Below, piece by piece: positions 51,996 to 59,999 of a stretch of 64,000 nt of DNA. Position numbers and translations under genes: made by a program. Each line of letters opens with the position of its first letter. Positions within the stretch are counted from its first letter, which is position 1. The notes beneath the pieces were generated by a model. It was not told where the DNA came from. It did no database searches and saw only the letters and a list, made by a program, of their open reading frames with translations. Source of the stretch: Autumnicola lenta (GTDB lineage Bacteria; Bacteroidota; Bacteroidia; Flavobacteriales; Flavobacteriaceae); contig NZ_JAVRHO010000001.1 of the NCBI RefSeq assembly GCF_031846515.1, positions 220,868-284,867 on the forward strand, read 5' to 3'.

Positions 51996-52023
51996 AAAAA
52001 GAGCCATGAAAAATTCATGGCTC
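51996..52023 (-). terminator. Terminator of the fasciclin gene
   Basis: GAGCCATGAA (52001-52010) and TTCATGGCTC (52014-52023) form a perfect 10-bp stem with a 3-base loop. On the minus strand it runs into TTTTTATATC, 29 bases after the fasciclin stop. Confidence 0.9.
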
Positions 52024-52051
52024 CGTATCTAATTACCTGTAAGGTTATTTT

Positions 52052-52693
52052 TTATTCACTAAACACGTCTCTGGTAGGTTCTACTACTGAATTAACAACG
52101 TGAATAATTCCATTGGAAGCTTCAATATCTGACTTAATGACTTGTGCACCACCTATAGTGATTAAACTACCACCTGCTTCTGTATCAACTGTGATTTCTT
52201 CTTCTGAAGCCGTTTCTATTGCCTGAGAGCTGTTAAAATTAACGGCACTCACTTTGTTTGGTAAAGTATGACGTTGTATAAATCTTCCCAATTGTGCTCT
52301 ATTTGAAGGATCGGTGAGCATGTTAAATTTCTCCAGTGGCATTTTCTGAAAAGCCTCATTTGTAGGAATAAACATGGTTACCGGCCCGGTGTAATCCAGC
52401 TTCATATCTACATTAGCCAATTTTGCCAGTGCTGCAAAAGTGGATAAGTTTTGGTCCATTCCCACAAGGGTCATTAGATCATAATCATCAGTGTCCACGC
52501 CACCAAACATATTATCATAATCCATATCTGCGGCTGGATAAGGAAGTTCTCCCAGAGTATTGGTAGTCCTACCCTGTTCATAATTACCGTCAGACATGCC
52601 TCCTGTACCCGAAGCACCTCCACATCCATAGAATGATGCACCAAGAACGGTTACAAGTGCCACTAAAATAGTTTTGAAAGAAATAGTTTTCAT
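52052..52693 (-). CDS. Fasciclin domain lipoprotein
   Basis: A 213-residue exported protein, probably a lipoprotein: hydrophobic signal then Cys24 in GASFYGCGGASGTGG. The mature part is one FAS1 domain: NLSTFAALAKLANVD, VTMFIPTNEAFQKMP, and ASNGIIHVVNSVVEP. FAS1 domains mediate adhesion or matrix contact. It is monocistronic with its own terminator. Upstream is a gene-free interval of about 400 bases. Confidence 0.9.
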   Translation of the reverse strand: MKTISFKTILVALVTVLGASFYGCGGASGTGGMSDGNYEQGRTTNTLGELPYPAADMDYDNMFGGVDTDDYDLMTLVGMDQNLSTFAALAKLANVDMKLDYTGPVTMFIPTNEAFQKMPLEKFNMLTDPSNRAQLGRFIQRHTLPNKVSAVNFNSSQAIETASEEEITVDTEAGGSLITIGGAQVIKSDIEASNGIIHVVNSVVEPTRDVFSE

Positions 52694-53091
52694 ATTCTAC
52701 AATTTTTAAGTTAATCTACTCTAAGATCTTTAGAGCTATTTTTTCATTTCCTTATTTAAGATACACAATAACCTTTATCCTAAATAGCTATAAAACATAA
52801 GTTTAACACCAAACAGAAAATTTTATTATTTCCTTAAAACCTGTAGAGATTTGAAACTTGTTTACGGAACGCAGTCTCTTTTCCAGAAAATTTTACTTTA
52901 AACAAAACACTTAGTAGTTTACAAGTGCTCTTTTGCGTTGTTCTACTGGAGTGAATTGTTGTGGTGGGCAGCATTTCACGAAATTATTATATGCCAATGT
53001 CCTTGTAAGCCACTAAAGTAAAGACTTGCCAATTATAAAACGAAAAAGCCGCAGAAAAATAACTGCGGCTTTTTAAAATTATGGTGTTTTT
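52694..53091. other. Gene-free interval between fasciclin and E2 genes
   Basis: I find no ORF with coding character. It must hold the fasciclin promoter on the minus strand (no clean consensus found) and it ends with the E2 terminator (53044-53074). A partial relative of the dispersed motif (TTGCCAATTAT) is near 53028. Confidence 0.4.
53044..53074 (-). terminator. Terminator after the E2 gene
   Basis: GCCGCAG (53048-53054) and CTGCGGC (53063-53069) form a stem with flanking A and T runs, so it can act in both directions. On the minus strand it lies 23 bases after the E2 stop. Confidence 0.9.
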
Positions 53092-54429
53092 CTATATTTC
53101 CCTTTCCTTATCGAAATCTTCCAGGTACTGTGCAACCCGTTGGACGAACTGCCCTCCCAGAGCGCCATTTACCACGCGATGGTCATAACTGTGAGATAGG
53201 AACATCTTATGACGTATCCCTATAAAATCCCCATCTGGTGTTTCTATTACCGCAGGAACTTTTCTAATTGCTCCCAAAGCCAGGATTCCAACCTGCGGCT
53301 GATTTATAATGGGAGTACCCATAATGCTACCAAAAGTACCAACATTGGTAACTGTATAAGTTCCTCCCTGGATTTCATCCGGTTTTAATTTATTCATTTT
53401 TGCCCGGGATGCGAGATCATTAACCGCTTTGGCCATTCCAACCAGATTAAGCCTGTCGGCAGTTTTTATTACCGGAACAATAAGATTGCCATCAGGAAGT
53501 GCAGCGGCCATCCCGAGGTTGATGTTTTTCTTCTTAATTACTTTATCGCCGTCTAAAGAAATATTTATCAGTGGAAAATCACGAATAGCTTTAGCCACAG
53601 CTTCCATAAAAATTGGTGTAAACGTGAGCTTCTCACCTTCCCTTTTCAGAAATTCTTCTTTATGTTTATTTCTCCAGTTCCAGATATTGGTCACGTCAAC
53701 TTCGATAAAAGACTGTACATGAGCCGCCTTTTGTACACTTTCTACCATATGGTGGGCAATCATTTTACCCATACGCGTCATTTCGATTATTTCGTCTTCT
53801 CCAGATCGTACCGCTGAGTCCTGCTTTGCTACCGCAGATTCCAATCCGGAAGTTTCTATTTTTTGCCCTTTAGAGGTCGGTTTAGATGCCGCCGTCTTGT
53901 TTGAACGATTTGCTAAATAGTCAAGAATATCATTTTTAGTTACCCTTTCGTCCTTACCGGTTCCATTTATTTGTTCCAGCTCTTCAAAGCTTATTCCTTC
54001 TTCCTTCGCTATGTTCCTCACGAGCGGCGAATAGAAACGAGAAGAATCAGAAAAATTACTTGCTGAAGTTACTTCCTTTGCCTTTTCAACACTGGCTTCC
54101 ACCTCATTTATTAAAGCCTCTTCGTCCCGAACCTCACCCTCATCATCATCATTGTCGTCGAACAGATCTTCATCACCATCTATTTCACCTTCTGTTTCTA
54201 TAATAGCTATGACCTGTCCAACCTGCACCACATCATCAACTTCAAACAGTTTTTCAACAAGCTTCCCTTCTACTTCACTGGGAACCTCACTATCTACTTT
54301 ATCTGTCGCAATTTCGATTACCGGTTCATCTGCTTCAATGGTATCGCCAACTTCTTTTAACCAGCCGGTAATAGTCGCTTCCGCAACACTTTCGCCCATT
54401 TGAGGTAATTTAAGTTCGAATTTTGCCAT
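53092..54429 (-). CDS. 2-oxo acid dehydrogenase E2 component (dihydrolipoamide acyltransferase)
   Basis: 445 residues: a lipoyl domain at the N-terminus with lipoylated K44 in ATDKVDSEVP, an acidic linker (DEDLFDDNDDDEGE), an E3-binding domain (YSPLVRNIAKEEGISFEEL, about 132-170), then the catalytic CAT-like domain. The active-site motif reads DHRVVNGALGG, with Asn where DHRxxDG is usual. It most resembles branched-chain (BkdB/BCKDH) or general 2-oxo acid E2. E1 and E3 are not adjacent. Confidence 0.92.
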   Translation of the reverse strand: MAKFELKLPQMGESVAEATITGWLKEVGDTIEADEPVIEIATDKVDSEVPSEVEGKLVEKLFEVDDVVQVGQVIAIIETEGEIDGDEDLFDDNDDDEGEVRDEEALINEVEASVEKAKEVTSASNFSDSSRFYSPLVRNIAKEEGISFEELEQINGTGKDERVTKNDILDYLANRSNKTAASKPTSKGQKIETSGLESAVAKQDSAVRSGEDEIIEMTRMGKMIAHHMVESVQKAAHVQSFIEVDVTNIWNWRNKHKEEFLKREGEKLTFTPIFMEAVAKAIRDFPLINISLDGDKVIKKKNINLGMAAALPDGNLIVPVIKTADRLNLVGMAKAVNDLASRAKMNKLKPDEIQGGTYTVTNVGTFGSIMGTPIINQPQVGILALGAIRKVPAVIETPDGDFIGIRHKMFLSHSYDHRVVNGALGGQFVQRVAQYLEDFDKEREI

Positions 54430-54476
54430 ATTTATATCTAAAAGATCGTTTTTATTGTTTCGTTTGCGAAATTAAT

Positions 54477-54509
54477 CAAATTTAAGCTCTGCAAATATTA
54501 AAAAATCAA
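54477..54509 (-). promoter_or_regulatory. Promoter of the E2 gene
   Basis: On the minus strand TTG (54509-54507), a 22-base spacer and TAAATTTG (54484-54477) match the Bacteroidota consensus, about 48 bases before the ATG. Confidence 0.5.
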
Positions 54510-54651
54510 TAAAATTGAAATGTACTGAAATTCTTCTTTTGAAAGAGAGTTTAACCTCTTCTGTAAATTTACGATTTCAAAGGCTGAATCTAAAATGTAC
54601 TGCAGGTTTTCCGGAAGAGCTCTCGCTATTGAAAATCTCTGAAAAGTCAGC

Positions 54652-55269
54652 TTAACTTTTCATGGAGCTTTCAAAAGGCACTCTGTTGGTGATACTTCTC
54701 CCCAGGGTAACTTCATCTGCATATTCCAGTTCATCCCCAACAGAAATTCCCCGTGCAATTGTAGACGTTTTTATAGGTGTTACTTCCAGCTGCCTGAAAA
54801 TGTAAAAATTTGTGGTGTCACCTTCCAGGGTGCTACTAAGGGCAAAAATTATTTCTTCAACCTTCCCTGCTTTTACCTTTTCGATCAAGGGCTTAATAGA
54901 TAATTGTGAAGGCCCTATTCCGTCCATCGGACTAATTTTTCCTCCCAAAACGTGATATTGTCCGCGGTACTGCCCGGTGTTCTCAATAGCCATCACGTCC
55001 CGAATATCTTCTACCACACAAACAATTTCACTCATTCGATTGGGATTCGCACAAATTTCACAAAGCTCAGTATCGCTAATGTTGAAGCAATTTCTACAGA
55101 GCTTTATGTCTGAGCGCAGTTTTTTTAAAGCGGCAGCCAGTTGTTCAGTTTGCGATTCAGGTTGTTTTAGAAGGTGTAGCACCAAACGCAACGCAGTGCG
55201 CTTTCCTATACCAGGTAGCTGTGACATTTCGTCTACAGCCTGTTCCAGTAATTTTGAAGAAAAATCCAT
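54652..55269 (-). CDS. recR: Recombination protein RecR
   Basis: The 205-residue RecR works with RecF/RecO in gap repair and RecA loading. A helix-hairpin-helix (VDEMSQLPGIGKRTALRLV) is followed by a zinc site CRNCFNISDTELCEIC and a Toprim domain (VCVVEDIRDVMAIENTGQY, YHVLGG). Length is standard. A perfect -7 element (TAAATTTG on the minus strand, 55281-55274) lies only 5 bases before the ATG, so the transcript may be leaderless. Confidence 0.97.
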   Translation of the reverse strand: MDFSSKLLEQAVDEMSQLPGIGKRTALRLVLHLLKQPESQTEQLAAALKKLRSDIKLCRNCFNISDTELCEICANPNRMSEIVCVVEDIRDVMAIENTGQYRGQYHVLGGKISPMDGIGPSQLSIKPLIEKVKAGKVEEIIFALSSTLEGDTTNFYIFRQLEVTPIKTSTIARGISVGDELEYADEVTLGRSITNRVPFESSMKS

Positions 55270-55435
55270 ACTGCAAATTTATCATTTTTCTACTAAATTT
55301 TGGTTTGAAGCTTTATTTGGTTTTAAGAAGCATTCTCTCCTAAACGGACTTAAGACGAAGATCCTTTCTGCACGGGTACAATTTCTAATTTTCGCACAGT
55401 TGGTCTACCTCCAATCATCGGTTATTTCTAACATC

Positions 55436-55443
55436 TAAATTTG
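55436..55443 (+). promoter_or_regulatory. -7 promoter element of the symporter gene
   Basis: TAAATTTG is an exact TAnnTTTG match 27 bases before the ATG at 55471. No good TTG is at the usual distance. Confidence 0.45.
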
Positions 55444-55470
55444 TAAATTCGTCGCCATAACATCTTTTCT

Positions 55471-56916
55471 ATGCAGCCGTACCAGATTTTGCTCCTTATA
55501 GCCGGTTATTTTGGCGTTCTTATTTTAATATCTTATTTAACGGGACGTGGAGGTTCTAATGCAGAATTTTTTAAGGCTAACCGCCAGTCTCCATGGTACC
55601 TCGTAGCTTTTGGAATGATAGGAGCTTCACTTAGCGGAGTTACCTTTATCTCTATTCCCGGTACGGTAGAAACTCAGGCCTTCAGTTATTTTCAGGTGGT
55701 TTTGGGATATACAGTGGGTTATGCGGTAATCGGGCTGGTTCTCCTGCCTTTGTACTACAGGATGAACCTGACTTCAATTTACACGTATCTCGAGAATAGA
55801 TTTGGCCAATATTCTTACAAAACAGGAGCTTCTTTTTTCCTCCTGTCCCGGGTTGTAGGTTCCAGTTTCAGGCTTTTCCTGGTAGCAAACGTGCTACAGC
55901 TTATCGTTTTTGATGCTATGGGAGTTCCGTTCTATATTACCGTATCAATAACAATTTTACTCATTTGGCTCTACACTTTTAAAAGCGGAATAAACACAAT
56001 TGTATGGACAGATACCCTGCAGACTTTGTTTATGCTGCTTGCCCTGGGAATAACGATAGTGGTAATTTCTGAAGACCTCAACTTCTCGCCGTTCAACATT
56101 ATTGGATATTTATCTGAAAGTGAATTTTCTAAAATGTTCTTCTTTGAAGACTGGAGAACCAGAGATTACTTTTTCAAACAATTTATTTCCGGGGCATTTA
56201 TAGCCATTGTAATGACGGGACTGGACCAGGATATGATGCAGAAAAATCTTACCTGCCGGAATTTAAAGGATGCTCAAAAAAATATGTTCTGGTTCACGAT
56301 GGTGCTCACTGTAGTTAATTTTTTCTTCCTGGCTCTTGGCGTGCTTCTAACAGATTATGCTGAAATTAACGGAATTACAGAGCGAAAGGATGATCTTTTT
56401 CCTGCCATCGCAACAAGCGGAGAATTAGGATTGGGTGTTGCTATCTTATTTATATTAGGGCTTATCGCGGCAGCCTATTCCAGTGCCGATAGCGCGTTAA
56501 CTGCTCTAACCACTTCTTTTAGTATTGATATCCTGGATATTGAGAAAAAATATTCCGAAGAAAAACAGGTAAACATTAGAAAGCTGATTCACGTACTTAT
56601 CTCAGTTTTGCTAATCCTTGTAATGCTCATCTTTAAATATGCCATTGCAGACAAAAGTGTGATTAACAAACTCTTTGAATTCGCAGGATATACCTATGGC
56701 CCATTATTAGGTTTATATACCTACGGACTTTTTACAAAATGGAATGTGAAAGATAAGCTTGTCCCTGTAGTTGCAATCCTTTCCCCCATCCTGTCCTATA
56801 TTATAAGTATAAACAGCCTTGTTTGGTTTGGATTCGAGTTCGGATTTTTTATTCTGATCCTCAACGGATTGCTAACCTTTCTCGGGTTAATATTGGTTCG
56901 ATCCAAGCATCACTAA
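55471..56916 (+). CDS. Sodium:solute symporter family protein
   Basis: A 481-residue SSS-family transporter with about 13 helices. It has the family motif region SRVVGSSFRLFLVANVL and GLIAAAYSSADSALTALTTSF, which contains the conserved Ser/Asp sodium-site residues of helix 8. The substrate (sugar, amino acid or other) is unknown. The last 30 bases overlap the 3' end of the convergent CoA-binding gene. Confidence 0.93.
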   Translation: MQPYQILLLIAGYFGVLILISYLTGRGGSNAEFFKANRQSPWYLVAFGMIGASLSGVTFISIPGTVETQAFSYFQVVLGYTVGYAVIGLVLLPLYYRMNLTSIYTYLENRFGQYSYKTGASFFLLSRVVGSSFRLFLVANVLQLIVFDAMGVPFYITVSITILLIWLYTFKSGINTIVWTDTLQTLFMLLALGITIVVISEDLNFSPFNIIGYLSESEFSKMFFFEDWRTRDYFFKQFISGAFIAIVMTGLDQDMMQKNLTCRNLKDAQKNMFWFTMVLTVVNFFFLALGVLLTDYAEINGITERKDDLFPAIATSGELGLGVAILFILGLIAAAYSSADSALTALTTSFSIDILDIEKKYSEEKQVNIRKLIHVLISVLLILVMLIFKYAIADKSVINKLFEFAGYTYGPLLGLYTYGLFTKWNVKDKLVPVVAILSPILSYIISINSLVWFGFEFGFFILILNGLLTFLGLILVRSKHH

Positions 56917-57249
56917 AGTACAGCCAACTTCTACTTCTATATTATTTTTCCGAAGGAGATCGTACAATTCCCTGTTTTCTGTTCCGGGGTTAAAAATTAC
57001 CCTTTCCGGATTAAGAGAAAGTATATAGTCGTAGTATTCAGGTTGTCTCTTTGAATTAATATACATGGTTATCGTGTCTATGTCTTCAAAAGGCAGCATC
57101 TCCTTTTCTATCTTTACTCCGGCTACTTCACCTTCCCGCAAACCAATAGCTACTGTTGGCTGTTTATAACCTACCAATCGATTAATGGCCATGTTAGAAT
57201 ATCTGCCGGGATTTGTAGAAGCTCCTATTACTAATGTTTTTTTCTTCAT
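56887..57249 (-). CDS. CoA-binding domain protein (YccU-like)
   Basis: A 120-residue Rossmann-fold protein: KKTLVIGASTNPGRYSNMAI gives the CoA/NAD-type glycine loop, and FNPGTENRELYDLLRKNNIEVEVGCTLVML is the typical ending split over the last two strands. It matches the COG1832/YccU-like CoA_binding family; function unknown. It is convergent with the symporter gene and overlaps it by 30 bases. Confidence 0.87.
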   Translation of the reverse strand: MKKKTLVIGASTNPGRYSNMAINRLVGYKQPTVAIGLREGEVAGVKIEKEMLPFEDIDTITMYINSKRQPEYYDYILSLNPERVIFNPGTENRELYDLLRKNNIEVEVGCTLVMLGSNQY

Positions 57250-57329
57250 ATCCTAAATTTAATATTTCCGCTAAACTGTAACAAGTTTTAAATTATAAAG
57301 TCTTTATAAATAGAACCGGTTCAAAGTTT

Positions 57330-57411
57330 CTGGTCAGCACTTTTTGATGGTTAGTGTTTGCACCAGGAATTTGTAAAGCCCACATTCTTTTATCGGGAAT
57401 GTGGGTTTTTT
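57330..57411 (+). ncRNA. Possible small RNA ending in an orphan terminator
   Basis: A strong + strand terminator stands at 57379-57411 (CCCACATTC, 9-base loop, GAATGTGGG, then TTTTTT) but no + strand gene precedes it; the closest is the symporter ending at 56916, with a minus-strand gene between. Just before it a hairpin can form from CTGGT (57330-57334) and ACCAG (57362-57366), with CACT/AGTG pairing inside. This fits a short structured RNA, or a leader of the TonB receptor gene at 57549. No promoter was recognised. Confidence 0.35.
57379..57411 (+). terminator. Orphan Rho-independent terminator upstream of the TonB receptor gene
   Basis: A perfect 9-bp stem is followed by six T residues on the + strand. 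Since no gene ends nearby on that strand, it could be an attenuator in the leader of the receptor gene or the end of a small RNA. Confidence 0.75.
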
Positions 57412-57548
57412 AAAAAATATTGTAACAAAAGAATTTTTGCTTCGTCTTTATAGTATAGAAGGTTCTTTTTTCGCAGAAGCTCTCATCAAGCTAATATGTA
57501 ATACAAGGTATTTTCTATAACATCATTAATCATCAAATCAATCAAAAA

Positions 57549-59906
57549 ATGAAACAGTTATTTTTAATCATCACATTTTTTACTACAGTCGGCACGCTGG
57601 CTTTTAATGAGCCACTGGGAAAAATTTCAGGTTCTGTAATAGACAAAGATCTACAGGAACCTGTTCCTTATGCCACTGTAATCATCAATGATATGGAAGG
57701 CAACCTCGTCACCGGGATTACCACCGGGGACGATGGTAGCTTTACTGTAGAAAAAATTAAGGAAGGCAATTACCTGCTTAAAGTACAATTTATAGGTTAT
57801 AGAACTTTCTCTCGCGAAATCACCATTTCCAGGGATCAAAGAATACTGGAGGTAGGGATAATTTCTCTTGAAGCTGAAGTCGCCCAACTAAACGATGTTA
57901 CTGTGGTTGCTGAAAGAACTACCATTGAGCAACGCATAGACAGGAAAGTAATTAATGTTGGCAAAGATCTCATTACTACCGGTGCGAGCGCTTCAGAAAT
58001 AATGAATAATATTCCTTCTGTAAATGTAGATCAGGATGGGAATATCGCACTTCGCGGAAATTCCAACGTACGGATATTAGTCGATGGGAAACCAACAAAT
58101 ATGGATCCCGCCCAACTTCTGAAGCAAATTCCATCAACGTCCATCAAAAGTATCGAGCTTATCACCAACCCTTCAGCAAAGTACAATCCTGAAGGCATGA
58201 GTGGAATTATAAATATCGTGCTTCACAAAAATGCAAATAACGGCTTCAACGGAAACCTGAACACCGGTGTAACTGCGGGCGAAAATGTGCGTTTTAATGG
58301 CTCGCTTGATATGAATTATCGAAAAGGGAAAATTAACGTGTATGGAAATGTCGGAACTAATTTTGGTCCAAGAGCCAATTTAGGACGTATTTACCTACCA
58401 CAGGAAAATCTTCTACAGGCTTTTGATATTAAGAATGAAAGGGAATCTTACTTGTATAAAGTAGGAATGGACTTTTACCTGAACGACCAGAACACTTTGT
58501 CTTTCTATACCAATCAAAATTATTTTAACGGTGGCCCCGAAGGTGCTTTCAGGTTAATCTACAATGACAATCCAGAACCAAGCCTGGTGCAGAACCTGGA
58601 TCTTAACTTCGACAATCTAAATGCGACCTACAACTTTGTATATGATCGAAAATTTGAAAAAGAAGGCCACGACCTTCAGGTAGAAATTAATTATAACGAA
58701 TTTGACGAAGAGGAAAATTCCTTTTTTGACTATGAGGGAAACACTGATGGTTTCGTAGCCTATGAGGAGCTTGTGGAAGAAAAAAGAAACAACATCATTG
58801 GGAATCTGGATTATGTTAATCCTCTAAGTGCGCATTCAAAACTGGAGATGGGGATTGAAGCAAGAATTCTGGATACAGATAATGACTACCACACCACAAA
58901 TCCAAACTTTAGCAATTCCACTTACCAATACAACCGGAATATCTATTCCTTTTATACAACGTATGGTCAAAATCATGATAAGTGGTCGTATCAGTTAGGC
59001 GCAAGGCTTGAAAATTTTCAGGTAGATGCAGTTTATATTGGAGAAAAAGTTTTTGAAGATGATTATTTCACGCTTTATCCTTCTGGGTTTTTAAACTATA
59101 CTCCAGATGAGAGAAATACTTACCAGATTAGTTACAGCAGGCGTGTGGATCGTCCCGGATTCGACCAGGTAAACCCCATTAGGGAAGTTAGCAGCCCAAG
59201 GCTTACTGTTTCAGGTAATCCTGAGTTGGAACCGCAGTTCACCAATTCAGTTGAATTCAATTACACCCGAAAATTGACAAATAAAGGCAGCCTCTCTGGC
59301 GGAGTCTTTTTCAGAAATATTAATGATGAAATCAACCAGGTGCTGCTTGAGGATCCTAACGATCCTGGTTCTTTACTGATCCAATTTGACAATTTTGAAG
59401 ATAATAATTCCTACGGACTTGAACTTTCAGCCAATTATAAATTCACCAGCTGGTGGAGTACCAACACAAGTTTTGAAGCCTACAGCCAGGAGTTAAAAGG
59501 AGTGGTTGGAACCGAGTATCTGGAAACTGACAACACCACCTTCCATTTCAGAACAAGTCATTCTTTTAAAGCCAGCGAAGCCTTAACCTTTCAATTATTC
59601 GGATTTTACCGCGGAAGAAATGAAAGCCTTCAAATGCTTATGAAGCCAATGTACTTTATGAACCTTGGTGGGAGATATTCTTTTCTTGACAACAAAGCAA
59701 CCATCAGCCTGAATGTTAATGATGTATTTGATACGCAGGAATTCCAGTTTACTGACGGGAGACCTTTTCCGCAGGAAGGAAGGTTTAAGGGAGAGACACA
59801 AACCGTTTACGTGGGCTTCTCCTATAGATTTGGAGGCGGTAAAAACAGTGCTTTAAAACGTAAATCACGCGATGATAATGAAGCCGGCGGCGGCGGAATG
59901 TTCTAA
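57549..59906 (+). CDS. TonB-dependent receptor, outer-membrane beta-barrel family
   Basis: A 785-residue outer-membrane protein. A signal peptide (MKQLFLIITFFTTVGTLAF) is followed by a carboxypeptidase-regulatory-like beta-sandwich (GKISGSVIDKDLQEPVPYAT, about 24-110). A plug domain comes next (INVGKDLITTGASASEIMNN; VRILVDGKPTNMDP), then an OMP_b-brl_3 barrel. The C-terminus is a basic/Gly-rich tail (KRKSRDDNEAGGGGMF) rather than a terminal aromatic. It is not paired with a SusD gene, so the substrate is unlikely to be a typical Sus glycan. The terminator follows at 59941. Confidence 0.92.
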   Translation: MKQLFLIITFFTTVGTLAFNEPLGKISGSVIDKDLQEPVPYATVIINDMEGNLVTGITTGDDGSFTVEKIKEGNYLLKVQFIGYRTFSREITISRDQRILEVGIISLEAEVAQLNDVTVVAERTTIEQRIDRKVINVGKDLITTGASASEIMNNIPSVNVDQDGNIALRGNSNVRILVDGKPTNMDPAQLLKQIPSTSIKSIELITNPSAKYNPEGMSGIINIVLHKNANNGFNGNLNTGVTAGENVRFNGSLDMNYRKGKINVYGNVGTNFGPRANLGRIYLPQENLLQAFDIKNERESYLYKVGMDFYLNDQNTLSFYTNQNYFNGGPEGAFRLIYNDNPEPSLVQNLDLNFDNLNATYNFVYDRKFEKEGHDLQVEINYNEFDEEENSFFDYEGNTDGFVAYEELVEEKRNNIIGNLDYVNPLSAHSKLEMGIEARILDTDNDYHTTNPNFSNSTYQYNRNIYSFYTTYGQNHDKWSYQLGARLENFQVDAVYIGEKVFEDDYFTLYPSGFLNYTPDERNTYQISYSRRVDRPGFDQVNPIREVSSPRLTVSGNPELEPQFTNSVEFNYTRKLTNKGSLSGGVFFRNINDEINQVLLEDPNDPGSLLIQFDNFEDNNSYGLELSANYKFTSWWSTNTSFEAYSQELKGVVGTEYLETDNTTFHFRTSHSFKASEALTFQLFGFYRGRNESLQMLMKPMYFMNLGGRYSFLDNKATISLNVNDVFDTQEFQFTDGRPFPQEGRFKGETQTVYVGFSYRFGGGKNSALKRKSRDDNEAGGGGMF

Positions 59907-59940
59907 TATTTTTATTATTTGTTTGTTTAATTAGCCAACG

Positions 59941-59972
59941 AAAAAGCCCGAATCTCGTGATTCGGGCTTTTT
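59941..59972. terminator. Bidirectional terminator between TonB receptor and ABC-F genes
   Basis: GCCCGAATC (59946-59954), a TCGT loop and GATTCGGGC (59959-59967) form a perfect stem flanked by AAAAA and TTTTTC, so it can serve both convergent genes. Confidence 0.93.
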
Positions 59973-59999
59973 CAATTCTCATCAATTATTAAAAGAAGT

